From the NCBI GenBank assembly GCA_965603495.1, contig CBFDDF010000002.1, forward strand, positions 1 through 64,000: a stretch of DNA of 64,000 nucleotides, in the 5' to 3' direction. Both the position numbers and the translations under genes were made by a program. This DNA comes from Thiomicrorhabdus sp965603495. Its GTDB lineage: Bacteria; Pseudomonadota; Gammaproteobacteria; Thiomicrospirales; Thiomicrospiraceae. Position 1 is the stretch's first letter. The number at the start of each line of letters is the position of its first letter. Below, piece after piece: positions 45,141 through 52,361 of this stretch. A model generated the notes under the pieces. The model did no database searches. It was not told the origin of the DNA and saw only the letters and a list, made by a program, of their open reading frames with translations.

Positions 45141-45171
45141 AAAGCCGCTCTCTTTAGAGCGGCTTTTTTAT
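45141..45171 (+). terminator. terminator-like hairpin between aceE and aceF
   Basis: AAAGCCGCTCT, CTTT, AGAGCGGCTTTTTTA: a standard intrinsic terminator inside the operon. It probably allows partial read-through, or aceF has its own promoter. Confidence 0.8.
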
Positions 45172-45214
45172 GCGTTTAAATAGTTTATACAGAATTTTTT
45201 AGGAAGAATATATT

Positions 45215-46537
45215 ATGGCTACACAGCAAATTAATATTCCTGATATCGGTGATTTTGATACAGTCGAAGTCATTGAGGTCTTAGTTTCAGTAGGCGACAT
45301 AGTCGCTATCGATGACTCTCTATTAACCTTAGAGTCAGATAAAGCCACAATGGAGATTCCTTCTCCAGTCGCTGGTAAAGTCACCAAAATTAACGTTGCC
45401 GTAGGCGACGATGTTAAAGAAGGCGATTACGTCTTTGATATCGAAGCTTCGGGTGACGTAACTGCACCAGTGGTTGAAGCGCCTGCTTCAGCACCGGCTC
45501 AAGTAGCTGCACCAGTTGCCGCAGCTGCCGTTGCAGAAGTGGCGCAACCTGCGCCAGTCTCAACCAGTTCTCCGGTGGCATTAGCCGCAGCTTCTAAACC
45601 AATCAATTCTCAAACCATGGGTGCGACATCACATGCATCACCTTCCGTGCGTGCTTTTGCTCGTAAATTGGGTGTTGAGATTGATAAGGTTTCAGGAACA
45701 GGGCCTAAAGGCCGTATTCAGCAGACCGATATCGAAGCGGCCATTAAAGCCGTTATGTCAGGTCAGTCATCTGCCCCAGGTCAAACAGCAACGGGTGGGG
45801 CAGGCATTCCGCCAGTCCCAGTCATTGATTTCAGCAAGTTTGGTGAAACGACGACTGAAGAGTTGGGTCGTATCAAAAAGATTTCAGGTAAGTTCCTGCA
45901 CGCCAGCTGGTTGAATGTTCCGCATGTCACTCAGTTTGATGAGTCTGATATTACCGAAATGGATCAGTTCCGTAAGGATCAAAAAGCCGCTGCTGAAAAG
46001 CAAGGGATCAAGCTAACGCCATTGGTTTTCGTTATGAAAGCCGTTGTTAAAGCGTTGCAAGAGTTCCCAAGCGTCAATGCTTCATTATCGCCAGACGGTC
46101 AGTCGATTATCAAAAAGCACTACTACAATATCGGCATCGCAGTCGATACGCCGAATGGTTTGATGGTTCCCGTTGTCAAAGACGTTGATAAGAAAGGCAT
46201 CTATGAGCTTTCTCGCGATCTAATGGAAATCTCTGCTAAAGCGCGCGATGGTAAGCTTGGGCCAGCCGATATGTCGGGTGGTACTTTCACGATTTCTAGC
46301 TTAGGGGGCATCGGTGGCACGCAGTTTACGCCAATCGTTAATGCACCAGAAGTCGCGATTATGGGCTTGTCTAAAGCCAAAATGCAGCCAGTATGGAACG
46401 GTTCAGAATTCATTCCACGTTTGGTGATGCCTTTCAGCGTCTCTTACGATCACCGTGCACTGGATGGTGCTGAAGGCGTTCGTTTCACGACCACCGTTGG
46501 CAACTATCTATCTGACTTACGTCAGCTGATTTTGTAG
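45215..46537 (+). CDS. aceF: dihydrolipoyllysine-residue acetyltransferase (E2)
   Basis: The core subunit that transfers the acetyl group to CoA. The 440-residue protein has a single lipoyl domain with the modified lysine in LESDKATMEIPSP, an Ala/Pro-rich linker, a peripheral-subunit-binding domain (SPSVRAFARKLGVEIDKVSGTGPKGRI), a second linker, and the catalytic domain ending with SYDHRALDGAEG. One lipoyl domain is fewer than the three of E. coli; the following lpd gene carries another. It is 82 bases after aceE and 13 bases before lpd. Confidence 0.96.
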   Translation: MATQQINIPDIGDFDTVEVIEVLVSVGDIVAIDDSLLTLESDKATMEIPSPVAGKVTKINVAVGDDVKEGDYVFDIEASGDVTAPVVEAPASAPAQVAAPVAAAAVAEVAQPAPVSTSSPVALAAASKPINSQTMGATSHASPSVRAFARKLGVEIDKVSGTGPKGRIQQTDIEAAIKAVMSGQSSAPGQTATGGAGIPPVPVIDFSKFGETTTEELGRIKKISGKFLHASWLNVPHVTQFDESDITEMDQFRKDQKAAAEKQGIKLTPLVFVMKAVVKALQEFPSVNASLSPDGQSIIKKHYYNIGIAVDTPNGLMVPVVKDVDKKGIYELSRDLMEISAKARDGKLGPADMSGGTFTISSLGGIGGTQFTPIVNAPEVAIMGLSKAKMQPVWNGSEFIPRLVMPFSVSYDHRALDGAEGVRFTTTVGNYLSDLRQLIL

Positions 46538-46549
46538 TAGGGGATTAAT

Positions 46550-48313
46550 ATGACTCAAATTGTAGATATTATTGTTCCAGATATTGGTGACTTCGCAGAA
46601 GTAGACGTGATTGAAGTATTGGTTGCGGCCGGTGACGAAGTGGTTGAAGATGACTCTTTGTTGACCTTAGAGTCTGACAAAGCGACCATGGAAATTCCAT
46701 CGCCTTTCGCAGGTAAGATCGTCTCTTTCACTGCCGAAGTGGGCGACAAGGTTAAAGAAGGTTCCATTATTGGTACGATTGAAATCGCCAATGCTGAGTC
46801 TGTTGCAGCCAATGTTGAAACTTCGGTTGCCGTTACTGCAGAAGCGCCTGTTGCAGAAGCGCCAAAAGTGGTTGCCATAGCAAATTTGCCTGATGCAGAT
46901 GTTCAGTGTGAAGTTCTGGTTTTAGGGTCAGGCCCGGGTGGTTACACTGCAGCCTTCCGTGCTGCGGATTTAGGCAAGAAAGTGGTTATGGTTGAGCGTT
47001 ACAGCTCTATCGGTGGTGTCTGTTTAAACGTCGGTTGTATTCCGTCTAAAGCCTTATTGCACATGTCTGTGGTTCTGAATGAAACCAAAGAGATGGGCGC
47101 ACACGGTATTACCTTTGCCGAGCCGCAAATCGATATTGATAAGATTCGTGAATTTAAAGACGGTGTCATCAATAAATTAACCGGCGGTCTATCAGGCCTG
47201 GCCAAAGCACGTCAAGTAGAAGTCGTTACCGGTTACGGTAAATTCAGCTGTGCAAACACAGTGATTGTTGAGTCGAGTGATGGTACTAAGAAAACGATTG
47301 CGTTTGAAAAAGCGATTATCGCAGCCGGTTCTCGTGTTGTTAAATTACCATTTATTCCACATGAAGACCCACGCGTGATGGACTCTACAAGTGCTTTGGC
47401 ACTTGAAGAGATTCCTAAACGTCTATTGGTCATCGGTGGCGGTATTATCGGTCTGGAAATGGCGCAGGTTTATGACTCTTTAGGTTCAAGCATTACCGTG
47501 GTTGAGCTTGGCGACACCATTATTCCGGGTGCCGATAAAGACATCTCTAAGCCACTGTTGAAGAAAATCAAAAAACAGTATGAAAATGTTTTCCTTAAAT
47601 CGAAAGTCACCAACGTTGAAGCTAAGACAGAAGGTTTAGTGGTAACCTTTGAAGGTAAAGACTGTCCTGAAACCGATACTTTCGATCGCGTTTTAGTCGC
47701 GGTGGGTCGTGCGGCCAACGGTAAACTGATTGATGCTGAAAAAGCCGGTGTTGCCGTCAACGATTGGGGCTTCATTGAAGTCAATGAGCGCCAAGAAACC
47801 AATGTCGGTAATATCTACGCCATCGGTGACATTGTCGGTCAACCAATGTTGGCGCATAAAGCGGTTCACGAAGGTAAAGTCGCGGCTGAAGTCATTAGCG
47901 GTATGCCAAGCGCGTTTACGCCAATGAGCATTCCGTCAGTGGCCTACACCGACCCTGAGGTTGCTTGGGCAGGTAAAACCGAAGACGAACTTAAGGCCGA
48001 AGGTATTGAGTACGAGAAGGGCGCATTCCCATGGGCTGCTTCTGGACGTAGCTTAAGTCTAGGACGTGACGAAGGACTTACCAAAGCCATGTTCTGTGCG
48101 AAAACGCATAGACTACTTGGTTGCGGTATTGTCGGGCCTAATGCCGGTGAGTTGATTGCCGAAGCGATGTTGGCGATTGAGATGGGGGCTGATATGCAAG
48201 ATTTAGCCTTGACCATTCATCCGCATCCTACGCTGAGTGAAACACTTTGTTTCGCGGCAGAGATGGCGGAAGGCACGATAACGGACCTAATGCCACCAAA
48301 AAAGAAAAAGTAG
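46550..48313 (+). CDS. lpdA: dihydrolipoyl dehydrogenase with N-terminal lipoyl domain (E3)
   Basis: E3 reoxidises the lipoyl groups with NAD+. The 587-residue protein is longer than usual because residues 1-80 form a lipoyl domain (LESDKATMEIPSPFAGK), followed by an Ala/Val-rich linker. The E3 part begins CEVLVLGSGPGGYTAAFRAADLGK, has the redox disulfide GGVCLNVGCIPSKALL and the C-terminal catalytic histidine region TIHPHPTLSET. Fused lipoyl-E3 proteins are known in Neisseria and some other proteobacteria. It is the last gene of the operon, before a structured repeat and a terminator. Confidence 0.96.
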   Translation: MTQIVDIIVPDIGDFAEVDVIEVLVAAGDEVVEDDSLLTLESDKATMEIPSPFAGKIVSFTAEVGDKVKEGSIIGTIEIANAESVAANVETSVAVTAEAPVAEAPKVVAIANLPDADVQCEVLVLGSGPGGYTAAFRAADLGKKVVMVERYSSIGGVCLNVGCIPSKALLHMSVVLNETKEMGAHGITFAEPQIDIDKIREFKDGVINKLTGGLSGLAKARQVEVVTGYGKFSCANTVIVESSDGTKKTIAFEKAIIAAGSRVVKLPFIPHEDPRVMDSTSALALEEIPKRLLVIGGGIIGLEMAQVYDSLGSSITVVELGDTIIPGADKDISKPLLKKIKKQYENVFLKSKVTNVEAKTEGLVVTFEGKDCPETDTFDRVLVAVGRAANGKLIDAEKAGVAVNDWGFIEVNERQETNVGNIYAIGDIVGQPMLAHKAVHEGKVAAEVISGMPSAFTPMSIPSVAYTDPEVAWAGKTEDELKAEGIEYEKGAFPWAASGRSLSLGRDEGLTKAMFCAKTHRLLGCGIVGPNAGELIAEAMLAIEMGADMQDLALTIHPHPTLSETLCFAAEMAEGTITDLMPPKKKK

Positions 48314-48344
48314 TTTATTTGGGGCTAAAACCCGCCAACTCTGC

Positions 48345-48416
48345 GTTGGGAAATGATCACATACACTTGTATGCTCACATTTCACCGCCTTGATTTGACG
48401 AGTTTTATCTCCCAAC
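48345..48416. repeat. structured intergenic element (nested inverted repeats)
   Basis: GTTGGGA (48345-48351) pairs with TCCCAAC (48410-48416). Inside, AAATG and CATTT flank CATACA-CT-TGTATG. The layers could form one branched hairpin. Not related to the ACCAGGCCTGGT family. Confidence 0.55.
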
Positions 48417-48437
48417 TAACTCTATTCTTAATCTGAA

Positions 48438-48462
48438 GAAACCGCCTTTTGGCGGTTTTTTT
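48438..48462 (+). terminator. rho-independent terminator of the pyruvate dehydrogenase operon
   Basis: AAACCGCC-TTTT-GGCGGTTTTTTT, a compact GC stem with a T run. Confidence 0.88.
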
Positions 48463-48513
48463 GTGTCTTGAATTCAGCATTATAATTAAGCTAACCATCT
48501 GTTTTTAGAAATG

Positions 48514-48568
48514 ACCAGGCCTGGTTGTTTCGCATATGAAGAAACCCGCTTTTTAGCGGGTTTTTATT
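48514..48568 (+). repeat. palindrome-terminator module
   Basis: Exact ACCAGGCCTGGT at 48514-48525, then the terminator AAACCCGCT-TTTT-AGCGGGTTTTT at 48542-48565. It is a second terminator behind lpdA and the first of about a dozen modules of this kind in the next 15 kb. Confidence 0.88.
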
Positions 48569-48619
48569 ACGTATCTAGGTCGTGTAAGATGGGATTAGTT
48601 TTAGAGTGGTTTTGATTTT

Positions 48620-48631
48620 ACTCTGACCCCC
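48620..48631. repeat. left inverted REP-like string beside the Shedu-like gene
   Basis: ACTCTGACCCCC is the exact reverse complement of GGGGGTCAGAGT at 49929-49940. The pair brackets the gene at 48656-49903. Confidence 0.8.
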
Positions 48632-48655
48632 ATTATTCTTTTTAGAGATTTTTTT

Positions 48656-49903
48656 ATGACAACCACAAGGGAAAGAAAGATTGAATTATTTAATGCAATA
48701 TTAGCATTAGAAAATTTAATAAAAAATGGTATAGCAAAAGAGGCTGCTTACCAAAAGTGTTTTGAAGAAAATCCAATTATTTTTGAATCGCTTGGATATA
48801 CAGAATTTTATGCCTTTACAAAAGAGGCTAAAAAAACTCTACCAAGAGATGAGTATAGTTCTTTAAAACCTGAGCCAGATTTTATTGTTAAGAACAATAA
48901 AGGCATCTATGAAATCTTTGAATTAAAAACCCCTGTTGATAAGAAGCCAGTTATTGATTCTAACCAATATAGAGAAAGGTTCACTGCAGAGCTAACTAGT
49001 TATATTTCACAAACGATTACTTATAACGAGTATTTTACCCGTAACCCAAAAAACAGGAAAAGGGTTGAAGAGTTATTTGGAATTAAGATTCAAGAAGATA
49101 TTCCACAGTCAATAATTTTTGGTCTTGATAAAAATGTCGATACCATGAAACTACACAAATTGGCTAATCGATATAAAGATCGAATAGATATCATCACATA
49201 TTCAAAAATATTGGAGCAACTAGAAAGAACCTACTCTACATTTCAGGGAGGGGCGGAAGGTATTAAAGGTTGTTCTATCCACTTACTTGTTAAACTTGAT
49301 AGGAGTCAACAATTTGCTAAGAACTATATTTTAGACTCTGCAAGAAACGAACTTGGTGATCGATTGGCTGTTTTTCTTGATAATTCTAATAATTTATATT
49401 TTGAAATTAGATCAACAGACTTAAAAGTTTATCAAGTTAAGTTAGCTGAAAATCATTTGAATTGTTTTGATAATTATGTCTATATTGCTTTTGAACTTGG
49501 TGTACTAGATGATTCTTTTTTCATGAGCATTTTTATAAATTCGCAAGAGATTGAAACAAGGTCGTTTTACTTCCCTTTAGATATTGATCTATCAGGTCTA
49601 GATATGATTATTGGATCGAACTATTCTAAAAACCAAGGTTGCCGCTTTGATTTTGCTAGATTTGCCTACAATAGTCACACAATGACTTTTAGAGAAAGAA
49701 CGTATTTCTACCATTTAATGTCAGTACCAGGCGGTCTTCTATCTTTTGATGGTCGAGGGTACTTGTCTCAGCCAAGCATGCCTCCAATGAGGAAGAAATC
49801 AGACCATAATTCTCTGCCATCAATTCTCTATGGTGTGGGTGGTGATAATAGCAAAGAGTATTTGAAAATATTAAATGATTTCGTTTACCCGCTTGTTGAT
49901 TAA
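48656..49903 (+). CDS. Shedu-like (DUF4263) nuclease with C-terminal lectin-like domain
   Basis: A 415-residue protein. Residues 1-200 resemble the Shedu anti-phage nuclease family (DUF4263): FEENPIIFESLGY, then the PD-(D/E)xK residues in KPEPDFIV (D75) and EIFELKTP (E89, K91), followed by SYISQTITYNEYF. Residues about 205-375 look like a concanavalin A/LamG-type beta sandwich (LGDRLAVFLDNSNNLYFEI, VYIAFELGVLDDSFFMSIFINSQEIETR), the end cut short. The sequence is visibly more AT-rich than its neighbours and is bracketed by inverted REP-like strings, both signs of transfer. Probable role: defence against phage or foreign DNA; this is inference from family resemblance, not shown. Confidence 0.7.
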   Translation: MTTTRERKIELFNAILALENLIKNGIAKEAAYQKCFEENPIIFESLGYTEFYAFTKEAKKTLPRDEYSSLKPEPDFIVKNNKGIYEIFELKTPVDKKPVIDSNQYRERFTAELTSYISQTITYNEYFTRNPKNRKRVEELFGIKIQEDIPQSIIFGLDKNVDTMKLHKLANRYKDRIDIITYSKILEQLERTYSTFQGGAEGIKGCSIHLLVKLDRSQQFAKNYILDSARNELGDRLAVFLDNSNNLYFEIRSTDLKVYQVKLAENHLNCFDNYVYIAFELGVLDDSFFMSIFINSQEIETRSFYFPLDIDLSGLDMIIGSNYSKNQGCRFDFARFAYNSHTMTFRERTYFYHLMSVPGGLLSFDGRGYLSQPSMPPMRKKSDHNSLPSILYGVGGDNSKEYLKILNDFVYPLVD

Positions 49904-49928
49904 TTATTAGTCGTTCAAAAATGTAAAA

Positions 49929-50010
49929 GGGGGTCAGAGTGCAATTAAATAATTGTAACCAGGCCTGGTCAAATCAAAAAAACCGCTCTTCATCGGGTTT
50001 TTTATTGATG
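49929..50010 (+). repeat. REP-palindrome-terminator module
   Basis: GGGGGTCAGAGT (49929-49940), an AT-rich spacer, exact ACCAGGCCTGGT (49958-49969), then AAACCGCTCTTCATCGGGTTTT-type terminator with one mismatch (49980-50003). It follows the Shedu-like gene. Confidence 0.85.
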
Positions 50011-50097
50011 GAAATGCATAACTTTACTTTATGATTATAATTCTAATTATCTTAGTAAAATCTTCTTTATCTGTTATCAAGGATTAAAGGGGTCGAG

Positions 50098-50118
50098 AAA
50101 AGGGGTCAGACCCCTTTT
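50098..50118. repeat. REP-like inverted repeat
   Basis: AAAAGGGGTC and GACCCCTTTT are perfect arms around a single A. Related to the AAAAGGGGACGCTACCCTTTT family nearby. Confidence 0.8.
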
Positions 50119-50169
50119 TTTGAAAAATGCCCCATACAGCGGTGTTATATGCCCATTCAATCATAAGGA

Positions 50170-50894
50170 AAAGGGGACGCTACCCTTTTATTTTGAATTC
50201 TGCTACTATTAAATCATGCCTAGATTAGCCCGAGTTGTTTTATCTGATATTCCGTTTCACATTACCCAGCGAGGTAATCGTCGTGAAGATGTTTTCTTTT
50301 GTGATTTAGATCGAGAGTTCTATCTTGATTTGTTACATGATTACTGTGTTAAACACGAAGTTGAAGTTTGGGCATATTGTTTAATGACAAACCATATTCA
50401 TTTAATTTTGAAGCCATCAACTGAAGATGGCTTGCAAAAAGTTCTTAAGCCCCTTCATATGCGTTATGCGCAGTACATTAATAAAAAACATCATTGGAAA
50501 GGGCACTTGTGGCAAGGTCGTTTTTTCTCTTCAGCTTTAGATGAGGCTTATACTCATTCGGCCGTTCGTTATGTAGAGCAAAACCCAGTTAGAGCCAAAA
50601 TAGTTGATAATCCAGAAGATTATCTTTGGTCTAGTGCTTCAGCCCATATGGGAATAACCGAGTCTGTTCTTTTATCTAATATTTCTGAATCCTACAGCCC
50701 GGCTGGGCAAAGAGATTGGAAAAGTTATTTACAAAAAGAAAACTCGGAAGAGCACATGATTGTTCTGAGAAGAAACATTGATAAAGGTCTTCCGTGTGGA
50801 GGAGAAGGTTTTATTGAAGGCTTAGAGAAAAAAACGAATCGTAATCTAAAGTTTAAACCTGTAGGGCGGCCTGTAAAAGGGTAGCGTCCCCTTT
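50170..50894 (+). mobile_element. REP-associated transposase unit with 20-bp inverted repeats
   Basis: AAAGGGGACGCTACCCTTTT at 50170-50189 is repeated exactly in inverse orientation at 50875-50894. The two copies enclose a single transposase gene whose stop codon lies within the right copy. The same string, whole or degenerate, recurs outside the unit at about 834, 50926, 54096, 55681, 56700, 58379 and 61640. This is the layout of a RAYT gene with its REP family. Confidence 0.85.
50216..50884 (+). CDS. REP-associated tyrosine transposase (Y1, IS200-like)
   Basis: A 222-residue single-strand nuclease of the TnpA-REP (RAYT) family. The HUH motif is TNHIHLILKP (H60, H62) and the catalytic tyrosine is in AVRYVEQNPVRAKIV (Y119). 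It begins with the typical MPRLARVVLSDIPFHITQRGNRRE. The C-terminal tail is basic. These proteins process REP hairpins and are usually domesticated single-copy genes; here it is embedded in perfect 20-bp inverted copies of its presumed target. The frame is intact, so it may be active. Confidence 0.93.
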   Translation: MPRLARVVLSDIPFHITQRGNRREDVFFCDLDREFYLDLLHDYCVKHEVEVWAYCLMTNHIHLILKPSTEDGLQKVLKPLHMRYAQYINKKHHWKGHLWQGRFFSSALDEAYTHSAVRYVEQNPVRAKIVDNPEDYLWSSASAHMGITESVLLSNISESYSPAGQRDWKSYLQKENSEEHMIVLRRNIDKGLPCGGEGFIEGLEKKTNRNLKFKPVGRPVKG

Positions 50895-50925
50895 AATTTT
50901 CCTTTAATTTTAGAAAAACATATTT

Positions 50926-50941
50926 GGGTACGCTACCCTTA
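50926..50941. repeat. REP-like partial copy
   Basis: GGTACGCTACCC followed by TTAA resembles the right half of the REP string; 30 bases beyond the transposase unit. Confidence 0.6.
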
Positions 50942-51015
50942 AACTCTACTGAAAGATGCATCTGTATACCAAAGGTCAAAATGCTTAATAAATACTTATC
51001 TCTATACTTTAACTT

Positions 51016-51225
51016 ATGAATCCAGAAAACTTAAAAAAACTAGTGACAGTCACTATGCCTTACGGAAAATACAAGGGTAGAATTATTGCTGATTTGCCAG
51101 GAAATTACCTTAATTGGTTTGCGCGTGAGGGCTTTCCATCTGGTAATTTAGGGCAGTTATTGGCTCTAATGCAGGAGTTAGATCACAATGGTTTAAAGCA
51201 GCTTCTTGATCCGTTAAGAAAATAA
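51016..51225 (+). CDS. DUF3820 family protein
   Basis: A 69-residue protein with the DUF3820 core (VTMPYGKYKGRIIADLPGNYLNWFAREGFPSGNLGQLLALMQEL). The family is widespread in proteobacteria; one member was called a quorum-sensing-regulated virulence factor, but the molecular role is unknown. No strong ribosome site is seen. It is followed by a palindrome module and terminator, so it is transcribed alone or after the transposase. Confidence 0.88.
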   Translation: MNPENLKKLVTVTMPYGKYKGRIIADLPGNYLNWFAREGFPSGNLGQLLALMQELDHNGLKQLLDPLRK

Positions 51226-51548
51226 GCTTTTAATGAGAGTAACTGGGGGGCAGAGTAAAATCAAAGCAATCTGACCAGGCCTGGCATGTCCTGCGGCTTT
51301 ATAAGATCATGTGAGCGCAGGGCATGTCCTGCGGCTTTAAAAAACCATGTGAGCGTAGGATCAAATCAAAAAGAACCCGCTCTTTAGCGGGTTTTTTATT
51401 GATGGAAAAGGGAACTTCACTCTGACCTCTTTAAATGACGATTATTTCCTGTCGTTATCATCATTGATTAGGAGTAGGGTGAATACTTTCTACCTGTTTT
51501 CTGTTCTAATATTTTTTGTAAAAACACACACAACCACTACGAGATAAT
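51226..51548. other. intergenic region with interrupted palindrome module
   Basis: No gene seen. Contents are the module at 51246-51400 and a reversed REP-like fragment (ACTCTGACCTCTTTAAA) at about 51418-51434. The promoter of the next gene should lie in the AT-rich stretch 51470-51545. Confidence 0.6.
51246..51400 (+). repeat. palindrome-terminator module interrupted by two 38-bp units
   Basis: GGGGGCAGAGTAAAATCAAA leads to ACCAGGCCTGG (51274-51284). Two tandem 38-bp units (51285-51322 and 51323-51360), each beginning CATGTCCTGCGGCTTT and containing CATGTGAGCG, interrupt the palindrome. The normal continuation TCAAATCAAAAAGAACCCGC and terminator (51371-51397) resumes directly after them. 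Without the units the sequence reads as in the intact modules. Confidence 0.88.
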
Positions 51549-52226
51549 ATGAAGCAATTAAATAAACTCGCGACAGCGATTATTCCCAACAACGGCGGTG
51601 AGTTGGTTTTATTACAGCGTGAAGATGAATTTACTATAAAGCTTTCTGGTTCACGCGGAGTATTGATGAATAGCCGGGTTTATAACTCCGAGCAGGAGTT
51701 GGCTAAGCTTGGCTGTGCGCATATTAAAAACAAAGAGAGTGCAGACGTTTTAGTGGGCGGTTTGGGTATGGGCTATACCTTGGCGACCGCGTTGGAGTGC
51801 GTGACGGCTAGTTCAAGGGTTACTGTGGCAGAACTTATTCCAGAAGTGGTTGAATGGAACCGCGGCCCGTTAGGTGAATGTGCAGGCAAACCGTTAGAAG
51901 ATGAACGCAGCCATGTACTATTAGGCGATATCGCCGAATTAATCAAACAACAGAAGCCAGATTTTGACGCCATTTTACTCGATGTTGATAATGGTCCAGA
52001 AGGCATTACGAATAATGATAACAATTGGCTTTATTCTTCCGCTGGCTTAAGTGCCTTATATAACAGTCTACGCCCTAAAGGGGTGCTTGCAGTGTGGTCT
52101 GCAGCGCCCGATTCGATGTTCATTATTCAACTCAAAAAAGCCGGGTTCAAAGTGACCGAAAAAATGGTAAGAGCGAGGCCTGGTAAAGGGAGTCGGCATA
52201 TTATTTTCCTTGCTAAAAAGCCTTAG
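51549..52226 (+). CDS. spermidine synthase-like methyltransferase-fold protein
   Basis: A 225-residue protein with the SpeE-type Rossmann fold: VLVGGLGMGYTLATAL (glycine-rich loop), VTVAELIPEVVEWNR (acidic end of strand 2), then HVLLGDIAEL and FDAILLDVDNGPEG. The N-terminal beta domain of true spermidine synthases is reduced and polyamine-site residues cannot be confirmed, so the substrate is uncertain. It is a common stand-alone gene in gammaproteobacteria. Confidence 0.85.
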   Translation: MKQLNKLATAIIPNNGGELVLLQREDEFTIKLSGSRGVLMNSRVYNSEQELAKLGCAHIKNKESADVLVGGLGMGYTLATALECVTASSRVTVAELIPEVVEWNRGPLGECAGKPLEDERSHVLLGDIAELIKQQKPDFDAILLDVDNGPEGITNNDNNWLYSSAGLSALYNSLRPKGVLAVWSAAPDSMFIIQLKKAGFKVTEKMVRARPGKGSRHIIFLAKKP

Positions 52227-52246
52227 CATTCGTTCATGCAATGTGC

Positions 52247-52268
52247 AATAAAAGGGGGCTGACCCCTT
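52247..52268. repeat. REP-like inverted repeat
   Basis: AAAAGGGGGCTGACCCCTTT, close to the copy at 50098-50118, in the gap between the SpeE-like gene and the helicase gene. Confidence 0.7.
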
Positions 52269-52361
52269 TAATCGCCTTTAATCCCCATACCTTAGAAAAA
52301 ATCTTACTTCGCGCACGTTTTCCGATCCATTTTCCATTAATCAATCCAAGGAATGTTTTTT

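Larger units (their letters stand above)
48314..48655. other. intergenic region with terminators and repeats after lpdA
   Basis: No gene seen. In order it contains a complex inverted repeat (48345-48416), a strong terminator (48438-48462), one palindrome-terminator module (48514-48568), and a reversed REP-like string ACTCTGACCCCC (48620-48631). Confidence 0.6.
49904..50215. other. intergenic region with REP-like repeats before the transposase
   Basis: No gene seen. It holds the palindrome-terminator module at 49929-50006, the 21-base inverted repeat AAAAGGGGTC-A-GACCCCTTTT at 50098-50118, and the left 20-bp repeat of the transposase unit at 50170-50189. Confidence 0.6.

Noticed and set aside
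48620..50894. A single transposon spanning the Shedu-like gene and the transposase
   Set aside because: Each gene has its own inverted pair with different strings, and no target duplication or outer repeat joins them; co-mobility remains only a hypothesis.
51285..51360. Tandem 38-bp repeats as a CRISPR array
   Set aside because: The units are contiguous with no spacers, there are only two, and no cas gene is near.
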